Positions 53,106 through 61,465 of a stretch of DNA of 64,000 nt are shown piece by piece. The stretch is from NCBI GenBank assembly GCA_024276905.1, contig JAJRWF010000048.1, positions 1-64,000 of the forward strand, given 5' to 3'. Below the pieces are notes generated by a model. The model saw only the letters and a list, made by a program, of their open reading frames with translations. It was not told where the DNA came from and made no database searches. A program made the position numbers and the translations under genes. How positions within the stretch are numbered: position 1 is the stretch's first letter; each line of letters starts with the position of its first letter. This stretch comes from Deltaproteobacteria bacterium (GTDB lineage Bacteria > Desulfobacterota > Desulfuromonadia > Desulfuromonadales > Geopsychrobacteraceae).

Positions 53106-54527
53106 TCAAAGCCATTTTTTGGCTAACTGACCTAACTTGCGGATTCCTTCTTCCATTTCGTCATTCCAGATACCGGTGCAGCTCAGGCGGATAAAATTGT
53201 TGTACTTGTCCTGAGTTGAAAAGATTGGTCCCGGTGCCAGGCCGATTCCCATCTCGCGTGCTTTGTAAAAGTAATCAACAGCATCGATTTTATCGGGCAA
53301 TTCAACCCAGACCGAAGCGCCGCCCTCAGGGAATCCTGCACGGGTTTCGGCCGGGAAGTGGCGGTGCAGACTGGGTAACAGGGCTTCGATCTGGTTGTGG
53401 ATCGCGCTGCGCAAACGGCGCAGGTGACGTTCGTAATAGCCCTCACGTAAAAATGCGGCGATCGCCATCTGGTTGGGTGTTGCAGTGCAGATGTTGGTGG
53501 TGGTTTTCAGGTCGAGAGCCTTATCAAAGTGGCGTCCCGGAATCATCCAGCCGATCCGATAGCCCGGTGCAATGGTCTTGGAAAAGGATGAGCAGTAGAT
53601 GACTTCACCGTTCCGGTCGTAAGTTTTGCAGGTTGACGGGCGCTTGTCCGTGAAAAAAAGATCGCCATAGACATCATCTTCCACCAGCGGAATCCGGCGT
53701 TCTGCCAGGAGTCGGACAAGTTCATTTTTGGTTGAATCGGGGGAGAAACTGCTGTCTGGATTGTTAAAGTTGGGGACCAGGATCGCAGCGCGAATATCGA
53801 AACGATCAATGGCTCGTTCAACATCCAGAGGGTCGATACCGCTGGTTGAAGAGGGGATTTCAATGGCGCGTAGGCCGCAGTTTTCCAGCAGTTGCAGAAA
53901 ACAGAAATAGCTTGGCGATTGGATCAGCACATTGTCGCCAGGTTTGGTCAGGGCGCGCAATGCAATCGCCAGGCCTTCCATGGCGCCACTGGTGATCAGT
54001 ATCTCCTCTGGAGTGACACTGATTCCTGCTTCGAGCGCGCGCAGCGCGATCTGACGGCGCAGTTCTGTGTCCCCGGCGACCGGCGCGTAATCGAGAGCCT
54101 GCGCCGGGTTGCTGCGCAGGCTGTTGTTGAGCAGGCGTGCCAGGGTTTTGGCCGGTAAGAGTTCTTTGGCCGGGCAGACCACGCCGAAGGGCAGCAGTTC
54201 CTTGTTTCCCAGAGCTTTAAGGACCTGCTGAATCAAGCCGCTGCGGGTTCCGACCGTCGGTATCAGGGCCGGACGGGGCCGACTGGGCGGGGCCGGTATC
54301 TGCAAGGCTCTGGGGGCCAGGAAAAAGCCGGAGCGCTCACGCGAGGCAATCACCCCCTTCTTTTCCAGTTCCAGATAGGCTTGACTGACAGTCGAGATGC
54401 TCACCGTCAGCTGCCGACTCAGGCGGCGCAACGATGGCAGTTTGTCGCCGGGACGGATCGCCTCGGCGGAAATCAGTGCCATGATCTGTTTTTCAACCTG
54501 GCGATAACGGAATTCCTGCTCTTGCAT
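53106..54527 (-). CDS. MocR-family regulator (GntR HTH fused to PLP aminotransferase-like domain)
   Basis: MocR proteins bind DNA through a GntR winged helix and sense amino compounds through a PLP domain. The 473 residues show the HTH (GDKLPSLRRLSRQLTVSIST, with TVSQAYLELEKKGVI, about 28-62), a linker, and a fold-type I domain (about 95-473) with DYAPVAGDTELRRQIA, ITSGAMEGLAIALRAL, VEDDVYGDLFF and the Schiff-base lysine in CSSFSKTIAPGYRIGW. It is divergent from an Asp/Glu racemase gene with a palindrome between them, so it probably controls that gene. GGGAGA precedes the ATG. Confidence 0.93.
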   Translation of the reverse strand: MQEQEFRYRQVEKQIMALISAEAIRPGDKLPSLRRLSRQLTVSISTVSQAYLELEKKGVIASRERSGFFLAPRALQIPAPPSRPRPALIPTVGTRSGLIQQVLKALGNKELLPFGVVCPAKELLPAKTLARLLNNSLRSNPAQALDYAPVAGDTELRRQIALRALEAGISVTPEEILITSGAMEGLAIALRALTKPGDNVLIQSPSYFCFLQLLENCGLRAIEIPSSTSGIDPLDVERAIDRFDIRAAILVPNFNNPDSSFSPDSTKNELVRLLAERRIPLVEDDVYGDLFFTDKRPSTCKTYDRNGEVIYCSSFSKTIAPGYRIGWMIPGRHFDKALDLKTTTNICTATPNQMAIAAFLREGYYERHLRRLRSAIHNQIEALLPSLHRHFPAETRAGFPEGGASVWVELPDKIDAVDYFYKAREMGIGLAPGPIFSTQDKYNNFIRLSCTGIWNDEMEEGIRKLGQLAKKWL

Positions 54528-54540
54528 AAAATCTCCCTAA

Positions 54541-54591
54541 ATCTGTTACGACCCACTTTTAGCAAAACTGTATCTGTTTTGCAAACAGATA
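54541..54591. promoter_or_regulatory. MocR operator: perfect palindrome plus direct half-site
   Basis: TATCTGTTT (54571-54579) and AAACAGATA (54583-54591) form a perfect 9-3-9 palindrome. A further ATCTGTT at 54541-54547 lies 31 bp (about three helical turns) from the ATCTGTT at 54572-54578 in direct orientation. This mix of direct and inverted sites is common for MocR-type regulators. It sits between the divergent regulator and racemase genes. Confidence 0.7.
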
Positions 54592-54632
54592 GGCTTGTTT
54601 AATTGCGACATCAATCAAACGGGAGGTTGAAA

Positions 54633-55346
54633 ATGAAAACTATCGGGTTGCTTGGCGGGATGAGTTGGGAATCGACGCTGCTTTACTATCAGTTTCTTAA
54701 TCAGGGGGTGCGGGAGCGTCTCGGCGGGTTGCATTCGGCAAAAATTCTGCTGCACAGTGTCGATTTTGCCGAAGTTGAAAAGTGTCAGGTTTGCGGTCAC
54801 TGGGACAAAGCGGGTGCGATGCTTGGAGAAGCGGCGGCAGGGCTAGAGAATGCCGGTGCCGATCTGCTGCTGATCTGTACCAATCTGATGCACAAGGTTG
54901 CTCCGCAGATCGCGGCACAGATCAAGGTCCCGTTACTGCATATTGCGGATGCCGTCGGGACGGCAATCGCTGCGCAGGGTTTGAAAACGGTCGGCTTGCT
55001 GGGTGCACGTTACACCATGGAAGAGGATTTCTATCGGCAGCGGCTGAAGGAGAAGTTTGGCATCGAGGTTGTGATTCCGGACCGGGCCGAACGTGAGCTG
55101 GTGCACCGGGTGATTTTTAAAGAACTGTGCCGGGGTGACTTCCGCGAGGAGTCGCGGTTTGCCTATCTGTCAATCATCGATGAGCTGAAAGAGCAAGGTG
55201 CAGAAGGAGTCATCTTGGGTTGTACCGAGATTCCGTTACTGGTCAAACCGGAGCACACAGCGCTGCCTTTGTTCAATACGACCGCACTCCATGCGGAATA
55301 TGCCCTTGACGAGAGTTTTGCCGCCACGCCAGTTGCCGTCGCTTGA
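54633..55346 (+). CDS. Aspartate/glutamate racemase family protein
   Basis: A cofactor-independent racemase of the Asp/Glu type. The 237 residues from the ATG at 54633 (GGGAGG site) start MKTIGLLGGMSWESTLLYY, and the two catalytic cysteines are in ADLLLICTNLMHK (about residue 84) and GVILGCTEIPLL (about 197). AQGLKTVGLLGARYTM lies between. The YgeA-like group includes broad amino acid racemases. The product may supply D-amino acids or a catabolic step controlled by the divergent MocR protein. Confidence 0.92.
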   Translation: MKTIGLLGGMSWESTLLYYQFLNQGVRERLGGLHSAKILLHSVDFAEVEKCQVCGHWDKAGAMLGEAAAGLENAGADLLLICTNLMHKVAPQIAAQIKVPLLHIADAVGTAIAAQGLKTVGLLGARYTMEEDFYRQRLKEKFGIEVVIPDRAERELVHRVIFKELCRGDFREESRFAYLSIIDELKEQGAEGVILGCTEIPLLVKPEHTALPLFNTTALHAEYALDESFAATPVAVA

Positions 55347-55368
55347 TCTTCTGACAGACAGGAAATTT

Positions 55369-55405
55369 ATCAGCAGGCAGGCCTTTGTCGGGTCTGCCTG
55401 CTGAT
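55369..55405. terminator. Hairpin between convergent genes
   Basis: ATCAGCAGGCAG pairs perfectly with CTGCCTGCTGAT (12 bp, 13-nt loop) 23 bp after the racemase stop. No T-run follows, so it may be a weak terminator or an mRNA-end stabiliser for the genes on either side. Confidence 0.6.
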
Positions 55406-55424
55406 GGCGTGTGGCAGGTCGTGA

Positions 55425-55604
55425 TCAGATCTCTTTCGGCATACAGAGATTGGCTGCGTCGTGGACCTTGACCCCGCAGTTGGTGCAGGCAAAACGGGGG
55501 TTCTCAAACATCTTGTCAATTTCCGGACTGCGCTCCTTGCTGGTCAGTTGGCAGGCATGGAGATCGCAATGTTCTTCAGGATTCTGGCAGCTGGCTTCGG
55601 TCAT
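55425..55604 (-). CDS. Small cysteine-rich protein (59 aa)
   Basis: A 59-residue protein with a strong AAGGAG site. It reads MTEASCQNPEEHCDLHACQL at the N-terminus and ends ACTNCGVKVHDAANLCMPKEI. The CxxC pair with further Cys/His residues (C-x6-C-x4-C, then CTNC and LC) suggests a small zinc- or Fe-S-binding module. The frame is short but has codon use and start context like a real gene. I cannot assign a function; it may be expressed alone or from a promoter near 55620. Confidence 0.7.
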   Translation of the reverse strand: MTEASCQNPEEHCDLHACQLTSKERSPEIDKMFENPRFACTNCGVKVHDAANLCMPKEI

Positions 55605-55730
55605 ATGGTTTCTCCTTGTGCGATGTGGATGAGGACTGATTACCGTTCAAGTATACCTTGAAAAATGATTCAGCGGGAGAGCCGGCAGTTTCAACCCCTG
55701 TCTTTCAACTCTGGCACTGAAGCCTGTACC

Positions 55731-56213
55731 TCAACAGACATCAAGAATTTCATATTCCTGCAGTTTGTCGACTGGTCCGAACTCGAGGGAATCTCCGGCC
55801 TGCCTGCCCAGCAACTCTTTCCCCAGTGGTGCGCCGGGAGTGACGATCATGACCTCCTCTTCGCCAAGGCGCAATTTCATTCCCCCGGCATCCGGGCCGA
55901 TAAAAATTCGGCGCTGGCGGCCGTATTCATCTTCAAGCAGGACCAGTGCTCCAAGATGAACCTTGCTTTTCTCCGCCCAGATTGATGGTTCAAGGTTGCG
56001 GTAATTTGCAATGGCCCGCTTGATTTCCTGTGCGCGGTTAGCCTGCCCCTGTGCAATATAGGAGGCTTCAAGGGCGAGGGTTTCGTATTTACTGTCAGGA
56101 ATATTTTCGGTGTGTGTCGCCGCCGAGTGGGCAGACGTTGCGGCCTGCAGCAGGAGGTGGTGGTCATTTTCCAGCTGTTGGACGATCAGGTCACGCAAAT
56201 GCTGTTTGGTCAT
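55731..56213 (-). CDS. GreA/GreB-like transcription factor
   Basis: A 160-residue protein with the Gre C-terminal FKBP-like fold (HLGALVLLEDEYGRQRRIFI, then VMIVTPGAPLGKELLGRQAGDSLEF). The N-terminal helices (TENIPDSKYETLALEASYIA, then GQANRAQEIKRAIANY) resemble the coiled coil of a shorter Gre-like branch rather than GreA proper. The frame continues upstream to 56408 with a hydrophobic stretch; I chose the ATG at 56213 as the family-like start, though its RBS is weak. If real, the longer form would have a membrane anchor. Binding to the RNA polymerase secondary channel is the family expectation. Confidence 0.75.
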   Translation of the reverse strand: MTKQHLRDLIVQQLENDHHLLLQAATSAHSAATHTENIPDSKYETLALEASYIAQGQANRAQEIKRAIANYRNLEPSIWAEKSKVHLGALVLLEDEYGRQRRIFIGPDAGGMKLRLGEEEVMIVTPGAPLGKELLGRQAGDSLEFGPVDKLQEYEILDVC

Positions 56214-56364
56214 GGGCTTATCGTTTGTTTGTGGAGGCGGTTTCGAATTGTCCTCAGATTGCGGGGCGAAGGGGGATTCTGACACAAATAGCCGTTCAGC
56301 AGGAACCAAAATGATATACTTGCTCTTGTTACTGCGGATCAAGAAGACAGCGAAGGATACGGAA

Positions 56365-56610
56365 ATGAGCAGAATTAACACCGATGCCGAGATGCCGATT
56401 GCCATCACTCTGGAAGCGGGAACCTACTATCGCTGTACCTGCGGGAGTTCAAAAAACCTGCCCTTTTGTGACGGCAGTCATTCTGGCACGGAACGACCGA
56501 TCCGTTTCGAGCTCGAAAAACGGCGCAAGGTTTATCTGTGTAGCTGCGGAAAAACGGTGGATCAACCGTTTTGCGACCAGACCTGCGGGGTGAAGCTGCC
56601 GCAAGACTGA
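56365..56610 (+). CDS. Tandem CDGSH iron-sulfur protein
   Basis: An 81-residue NEET-type protein. The first motif is canonical, CTCGSSKNLPFCDGSH, giving the three-Cys, one-His ligation of a [2Fe-2S] cluster. The second motif reads CSCGKTVDQPFCDQTC: the three cysteines are kept but the ligand histidine is replaced by cysteine. AAGGA precedes the ATG. It lies divergent to the Gre-like gene. Tandem CDGSH (MiNT-like) proteins act in redox or Fe-S transfer. Confidence 0.88.
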   Translation: MSRINTDAEMPIAITLEAGTYYRCTCGSSKNLPFCDGSHSGTERPIRFELEKRRKVYLCSCGKTVDQPFCDQTCGVKLPQD

Positions 56611-56636
56611 TCGCTCCTGACGCGCCGGAGACTGTT

Positions 56637-57410
56637 TCAGCCCTTCGGTTGTTGCGGTGAATCGAGAAACGGCTTGATCAGTTCAATCGGCAGTGGGAAG
56701 AGGATTGTCGAGTTCTTCTCGCTGGCAATTTCCGTCAGGGTCTGCAGAAAACGCAATTGCAGAGCACCGGTTTCAGTTGAAATCTGCCTGGCCGCCTTGG
56801 CCAGATTCTCCGAGGCTTGATATTCCCCTTCAGCATGGATGACCTTGGCGCGTCTTTCCCGTTCCGCTTCGGCCTGGCGGGCCATGGCCCGCTGCATCTC
56901 GACCGGCAGATCAACATGCTTGATCTCGACGTTGGAGATCTTGACCCCCCAGGGATCGGTCTGGCGGTCGAGCAGTTCCTGCAGATCTCGATTGATCTTG
57001 TCGCGCTGAGAAAGCAGTTCGTCGAGTTCGACCTGGCCGAGGATGCTGCGCAACGAGGTTTGTGCCAATTGGCTGGTGGCGTAGAGAAATTCTTCAACCT
57101 CGATCAGGGCCTTGTCGGGATGAACCACGCGAAAATAGAGCACCGCGTTGACCTTGACCGAAACATTGTCACGGGTGATGACATCCTGCGGCGGTACGTC
57201 CATGGCGATGGTCCGCATGCTGACCTTGACCATTTTGTCGACGATTGGAATGATGAATTTCAGCCCTGGTCCCTTGACGCTTGAGAAGCGTCCGAGGCGA
57301 AAGACCACGCCGCGTTCATATTCAAACAGAATGCGTACCGCAGAGGCGAAAATCACGATCAGAAAACCAAAAGCAACCGGCCAGAAAAAACTGAGTCCCA
57401 GACCGAACAT
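56637..57410 (-). CDS. Slipin (stomatin/SPFH family)
   Basis: A membrane-anchored SPFH protein that forms ring- or cage-like oligomers at the inner membrane. The 257 residues have an N-terminal hydrophobic anchor (about 5-28), then [22 protein letters not shown], the SPFH core ([39 protein letters not shown]) and a coiled coil (about 175-230, [23 protein letters not shown]). Slipins are usually encoded with a long NfeD protease, as here: the nfeD stop touches this start. Together they are thought to take part in membrane protein quality control. Confidence 0.94.
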   Translation of the reverse strand: MFGLGLSFFWPVAFGFLIVIFASAVRILFEYERGVVFRLGRFSSVKGPGLKFIIPIVDKMVKVSMRTIAMDVPPQDVITRDNVSVKVNAVLYFRVVHPDKALIEVEEFLYATSQLAQTSLRSILGQVELDELLSQRDKINRDLQELLDRQTDPWGVKISNVEIKHVDLPVEMQRAMARQAEAERERRAKVIHAEGEYQASENLAKAARQISTETGALQLRFLQTLTEIASEKNSTILFPLPIELIKPFLDSPQQPKG

Positions 57411-58745
57411 TTATATCTCCTTACGCTTGATATCTGTCTGGTCGTCGTCCGTTGCCCGCACTTCGAGCACCAGACCGGCCAGCAGTTGCACCACCTCAAT
57501 TTCAGTATCAGCAGAAATTTCATACTCTGCCCGCGCCTGCCAGAGTTCTCCGTGAACAAAAACTCGACCTTCGCCATGGATGTCGCCGACCGCCTTGCCG
57601 CGCTCACCGATCATCCCTTCCTGGCCGGAAATCACCGGACGATTCTGGGCCCGAACCACCATCCAGCCTGCGAAGAGAATAAATCCGGCACTGACTGCAA
57701 TGGTTGCCGCAATCACCGCCCGTGAAATCTGCAAGTAGGGCTGACTGCTGTCGATCAGCATCAGTGAGCCGAACGCCATGGCGATGATTCCGCCAACCGT
57801 CAGCATGCCGAAAGATGGCACCTTGACCTCCAGAATGAACATCACCACCGCCAGCAGAATCAGCAGCAGCCCGACGTAGTTGATCGGCAGGGTCGAAAAA
57901 GCAAAGAAGGCGAGCAGGATGGCGATGGTGCCGACCACGCCGGGAAGAATCGCCCCCGGTTGAGAAATTTCGAAGAAGATACCGAGAATGCCGAGCATCA
58001 TCAGCAGGTAGGCAAAGGTTGGGTTGCTCAGCGCACTGAGGATCTGCAGGCGCCAGTTCATGGCAAATGTCTGCAGTTGCACATTTTGGGTGTGCAGGAT
58101 CTTTTCCTGCCCCTGACGCTGATAGGTCCGACCATCCAGTTTTTGCAGGAGTTGGGCGCTGTCTTCAGCGATCAGATCGATCACCTTTTGTTCCAGCGCG
58201 TCCTGGGCCGAAGAAGAGATGCTGTCGCGCACAATTTTTTCGGCCCAGTCGAGGTTGCGGCCGCGTTGCTGGGCCAGGCTGCGGGCATAGGCGGCCGCGT
58301 CATTGACCAGTTTCTTCGCCATGGTCTCATCGGAGGTTCCTCCCGCACCGATCGCCACCGGATGCGCGGCACCGATATTGGTTCCCGGTGCCATCGCGGC
58401 AAAATCAGCCGCCAGGGTGATCAAGGCTCCGGCAGATGCCGCCCGTGCCCCGGCCGGTGCAACGTAAACAATCACCGGAATGGTCGAGCCGAGTTCGGCC
58501 TGAATAATCTGACGCATCGCAGTATCTAGACCGCCGGGGGTGTTGAGTTCGATCAGCAACGCGCGATCCCGCCGGTTGTTGGCTGCTGTGATCTGTTCGC
58601 TGACAAATTTGGCAACGATAGGGTTGATCGCGGAATTGATCGTCAGGCGGGCAAGAGAAGGTGCCGCGGCTGCTTGTTCTGCGCCGAGCTGGCCGCAGGT
58701 CAGCGCACTTAGAATGCTCAGTGTCAGCAAAAGGTTACGTATCAT
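57411..58745 (-). CDS. nfeD: Long-form NfeD membrane serine protease
   Basis: NfeD long forms are membrane serine proteases that cleave stomatin-like partners. The 444 residues from the ATG at 58745 have a signal peptide (LTLSILSALTCGQLGAEQA), a ClpP-like domain with LLIELNTPGGLDTAM and the serine in AGARAASAGALITLAAD, then about five hydrophobic segments (about 240-370) and a C-terminal OB fold (GERGKAVGDIHGEGRVFVHG) typical of NfeD. The gene is directly joined to the slipin gene. The RBS is weak. The order nfeD-slipin and full length indicate a working pair. Confidence 0.93.
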   Translation of the reverse strand: MIRNLLLTLSILSALTCGQLGAEQAAAAPSLARLTINSAINPIVAKFVSEQITAANNRRDRALLIELNTPGGLDTAMRQIIQAELGSTIPVIVYVAPAGARAASAGALITLAADFAAMAPGTNIGAAHPVAIGAGGTSDETMAKKLVNDAAAYARSLAQQRGRNLDWAEKIVRDSISSSAQDALEQKVIDLIAEDSAQLLQKLDGRTYQRQGQEKILHTQNVQLQTFAMNWRLQILSALSNPTFAYLLMMLGILGIFFEISQPGAILPGVVGTIAILLAFFAFSTLPINYVGLLLILLAVVMFILEVKVPSFGMLTVGGIIAMAFGSLMLIDSSQPYLQISRAVIAATIAVSAGFILFAGWMVVRAQNRPVISGQEGMIGERGKAVGDIHGEGRVFVHGELWQARAEYEISADTEIEVVQLLAGLVLEVRATDDDQTDIKRKEI

Positions 58746-59080
58746 TCTTTCGACCTTTCGGCAATAGAATGAAAAACGGACCCTCCTGCACAAACTGGGA
58801 ACGGGAGCTGAAATTTCAGTGAATAACTACAGTTTACCCTGAAATCGAATGTTGTGCCGAGAACACACGGAATCTCTTTCGTCGTGCGACCTCTGGCCGT
58901 GATCGATTTCAACGGTCTGGTCGATTTTCTTGTCGATATTTCCGTCAGGACGCAGAAACAGTCTCGTCCCTCCGGGAGGAAAAATATTTTCGGGGCAAGA
59001 ACTTTCCCGGAAAGCTGGACCTCGGACCTACGGACAGGTACTTTGGGCCTGATTTAACAATTCTGTTACGGAAGGTTGCC
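58746..59080. other. Intergenic region between nfeD and a membrane-protein gene
   Basis: 335 bp separating divergent genes. I see no coding frame with an RBS and no strong repeat. Promoters for nfeD (-) and the gene at 59081 (+) are expected; no clear hexamers are visible. Confidence 0.45.
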
Positions 59081-59512
59081 ATGGGGATGTCGCTTGTTGT
59101 GATTTCAATCGGCTGGGGATTGCTGGCCGGGTACCTCCTGCTGCGAGGAACCGACAGCGTGATCGGACTGCTTTTCTGCCTGCACGGTTTGTTTGACCGG
59201 CGTTGGAAAAAGCTGGCAGACAAAAATGCGACCGGCCTGATTCGGCCGCAGCTGATACTCAAGCTTGCCTTGCGGTTGGGGATTTATGCGGCTATCTGCG
59301 CTTTTCTGCTCGAATCCGGGCAGAGTTTTGTGCAGCGTGAATACCGATTTTCCCACGCAGGGCTACCGGGAAATCTTTTCGGGGTTGCCGCCACTGTGGC
59401 CATCCTGACTCTTCTTCTGACCTCATTGCGTCGCTTGAAGCTGGTCTGGCGTATGGCCCACGAGTTTGACTTTGCCGAGCGGCGCGAACGGACGCGGTTA
59501 CTGAAGAGATGA
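59081..59512 (+). CDS. Small membrane protein of unknown function
   Basis: A 143-residue inner-membrane protein with about four hydrophobic segments: VVISIGWGLLAGYLLL, SVIGLLFCLHGLF, LALRLGIYAAICAFLLE and NLFGVAATVAILTLLLTSL. The tail is charged (EFDFAERRERTRLLKR). GGAAGG lies upstream. I do not recognise a family. It converges on the glycine-zipper lipoprotein gene. Confidence 0.62.
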   Translation: MGMSLVVISIGWGLLAGYLLLRGTDSVIGLLFCLHGLFDRRWKKLADKNATGLIRPQLILKLALRLGIYAAICAFLLESGQSFVQREYRFSHAGLPGNLFGVAATVAILTLLLTSLRRLKLVWRMAHEFDFAERRERTRLLKR

Positions 59513-59572
59513 TCCGTTGTTTCTGCCACCAGAATCATGCTGCAGTTGGTTTACGCCAGACCTCATGTCCCC

Positions 59573-60043
59573 TCAGCGGATGATTTTCCACGAGCCATCC
59601 GGCTGCCGGCAGGCGGTACCGTAGGCTTGTTGCTCTTCTCCACCGATCCAGACAGTCTGACGGTATTCCCGGCAGTAATCGCCGCTTTTGGCCTGATAGG
59701 TTTCGGTCGGTGTGATTTCTCCGCGGTTGCCGGAATCGGGATTGCGCCAGGGGGTTGACGTGTTGGTCGGAGCATGTTCCAGGGCATACTGGGCGTTGCG
59801 CTCCATGGCGATGCGATCAGCCCGGTCGAGGGAACGGCCAATGTTCTGTCCCATCAGGGCACCGGCCAAGGTGCCGATGGCAACGGCGACCAGGGTGCCT
59901 TTCCCCTTGCCGACATGTGAGCCGAGCAGAGCACCGGCGCCAGCGCCGAGGAGGGTCCCGGTCTGTTCTTTGGGCCCGGTGTTCGGCGCGCAACCCGCAA
60001 GAATGAGAGTAAAGGCTGCGAAGAGAATAAACAGTTTTTTCAT
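59573..60043 (-). CDS. Glycine-zipper surface lipoprotein (17 kDa antigen-like)
   Basis: A 156-residue lipoprotein with lipobox LAGC (cysteine about 18), an AGGAG site before the ATG at 60043, and the glycine-zipper segment TLLGAGAGALLGSHVGKGKG, then GTLAGALMGQNIG. The C-terminal half (SGDYCREYRQTVWIGGEEQQ, AYGTACRQPDGSWKI) matches RT0821/Lpp0805-type surface antigens. These probably sit in the outer membrane or periplasm; the function is unknown. A frame open further upstream has no RBS. Confidence 0.82.
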   Translation of the reverse strand: MKKLFILFAAFTLILAGCAPNTGPKEQTGTLLGAGAGALLGSHVGKGKGTLVAVAIGTLAGALMGQNIGRSLDRADRIAMERNAQYALEHAPTNTSTPWRNPDSGNRGEITPTETYQAKSGDYCREYRQTVWIGGEEQQAYGTACRQPDGSWKIIR

Positions 60044-60103
60044 GCCTGATCTCCTGTTCAGATACCCTCCTGACGTTCTCATATAAGCATCAGATCTTAC
60101 ATC

Positions 60104-60505
60104 TCAGTGCAGTCGACAACGACCATCGGGGCAGTTTTGTGGCAGCAGATGGCGCAGGCGGGCAAAGGTTGCATAGCCGAGATCGGCCCCCAGGCGGATG
60201 CCGGGAAGGGTGACAGAGTATTCAAGCAGGCGGTAGAGGGGGGATTCCGGAAAACTGCCCCAGATCCGGGCAAAGGCAGCAATCCCGGTATGGAATTGAC
60301 CGTCTGCATCCCGGACATGGAGCTCTTTCATCAGCTCTTTGGTGTTGCAATCGTATTCCGCGGCGTCGAAGCCGGGGTCACTGATATCAAAAAAAATCAG
60401 CCGCGCGCCAGAATCCTGATCGCGGTATATCTGCATTTCGCGACTGCAGATGCCACAGCTGCCGTCAAAGAAAATCTGCAGCGGAAATTTTGTGCCGGTT
60501 GCCAT
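60104..60505 (-). CDS. DCC-family thiol-disulfide oxidoreductase-like protein
   Basis: A 133-residue thioredoxin-fold-like protein of the DUF393/DCC family. The hallmark is IFFDGSCGICSREMQIYRD with the CxxC pair near residue 20, followed by RLIFFDISDPGFD and a C-terminal GIAAFARIWGSFPESPLYRLL. The start at 60505 (ATG) was chosen over a GTG 12 bases upstream. Redox partners are unknown. Extra cysteines at the C-terminus (NCPDGRCRLH) are unusual and may add a metal site. Confidence 0.82.
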   Translation of the reverse strand: MATGTKFPLQIFFDGSCGICSREMQIYRDQDSGARLIFFDISDPGFDAAEYDCNTKELMKELHVRDADGQFHTGIAAFARIWGSFPESPLYRLLEYSVTLPGIRLGADLGYATFARLRHLLPQNCPDGRCRLH

Positions 60506-60574
60506 AAAGTGACTCACTTTTCTGCCATCATAACAGAGCCTGATATTTGCTGCAGAGCGGTCCTTGGCGTAACT

Positions 60575-61159
60575 TCAACCTTCCTTCATCCACAAAATAG
60601 CAGCCGCGACCTCCCCCAGGCTCTTACGTTTGTTCATCGCCATTTTCTGCATTTGTCGATGCGCCTCAGGTTCGCTCAGCCCTTGGTTGATCAGCACTCC
60701 TTTGGCCTTCTCAATCTGTTGGCTGAGAGAGGAAATATCCTTGACGACGATCAGGGCTCCGATCACTTGCCCTTTATCCCGCAGTGGTGTGATGCGGCGC
60801 CGTTGGATAGAGTGCTTGCTGTGCCGACTGTAGTGTGACAGTCGCAGGTTATTCGCTGCTCCGGTGTTCAGGGCCTGCTGCAGGACATCGGCAAGGCCTT
60901 CTTGCTCCAATGATGGAAAGAGCTCCAGCAGCTTGTGCCCGAGAGCAGAGGTGGCAGCGATACCGCTGGTCTGCTCCATATATGTGTTCCATGAAGTGAT
61001 GTGAAGGTCGGTATCGATGGTGTAAATACCGAGATCGATCGTCTGCAGAATCTGGTCGATAATCTCGTCGCGTTCATGGCTGGAGGTGAGTTTGTTGCAA
61101 ATTTCAATCAACGTCGGCAGCAACTGTCTGGGATAGTTGACGGTCTGAGAAGTTGTCAT
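60575..61159 (-). CDS. PAS-ANTAR antitermination regulator
   Basis: ANTAR domains bind paired hexaloop RNA hairpins in leaders and prevent termination. The 194 residues have a PAS domain (about 30-140, IDLGIYTIDTDLHITSWNTY and RRITPLRDKGQVIGALIVVK) and a C-terminal ANTAR helix bundle (QQIEKAKGVLINQGLSEPEA, then HRQMQKMAMNKRKSLGEVAA, about 145-190) with the usual LIxxAKGIL-like and RxLA-like positions. PAS sensing suggests a redox or ligand signal. The RNA target is not adjacent: I saw no paired hexaloop hairpins close by. AGGAG lies 12 bp before the ATG, a long spacing. Confidence 0.85.
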   Translation of the reverse strand: MTTSQTVNYPRQLLPTLIEICNKLTSSHERDEIIDQILQTIDLGIYTIDTDLHITSWNTYMEQTSGIAATSALGHKLLELFPSLEQEGLADVLQQALNTGAANNLRLSHYSRHSKHSIQRRRITPLRDKGQVIGALIVVKDISSLSQQIEKAKGVLINQGLSEPEAHRQMQKMAMNKRKSLGEVAAAILWMKEG

Positions 61160-61465
61160 CGGTTATCGCAGCTCCTCTGGTTTTTAACCCGGTAATTCAG
61201 CTTCTGAAGTTGGTTGACTTCGGGATGTATCAGAATGGAATCGCATAAGGCATGCCACAAACATGTGTATGCTCAACCTGCTGAAATTACACACAGAAAT
61301 CCAGTGCCCGTAAAAGACTGGCCAGAGATTGACAGAAAATTCACCTGACGATGATGTTTTTTTGTGCAGTTTCTTCGGCTGACATCACATGGCGTACTGA
61401 GGTAGAATCAGGGCGCCGTTCTGCACCTGTGCCCCCTGTTGTTGTCTTTTGTCGGTTGAGAATCG
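61160..61465. other. Intergenic region between the PAS-ANTAR and NlpC/P60 genes
   Basis: 306 bp separate two divergent genes. I see no gene and no convincing paired hairpins. It should contain both promoters. Confidence 0.45.
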
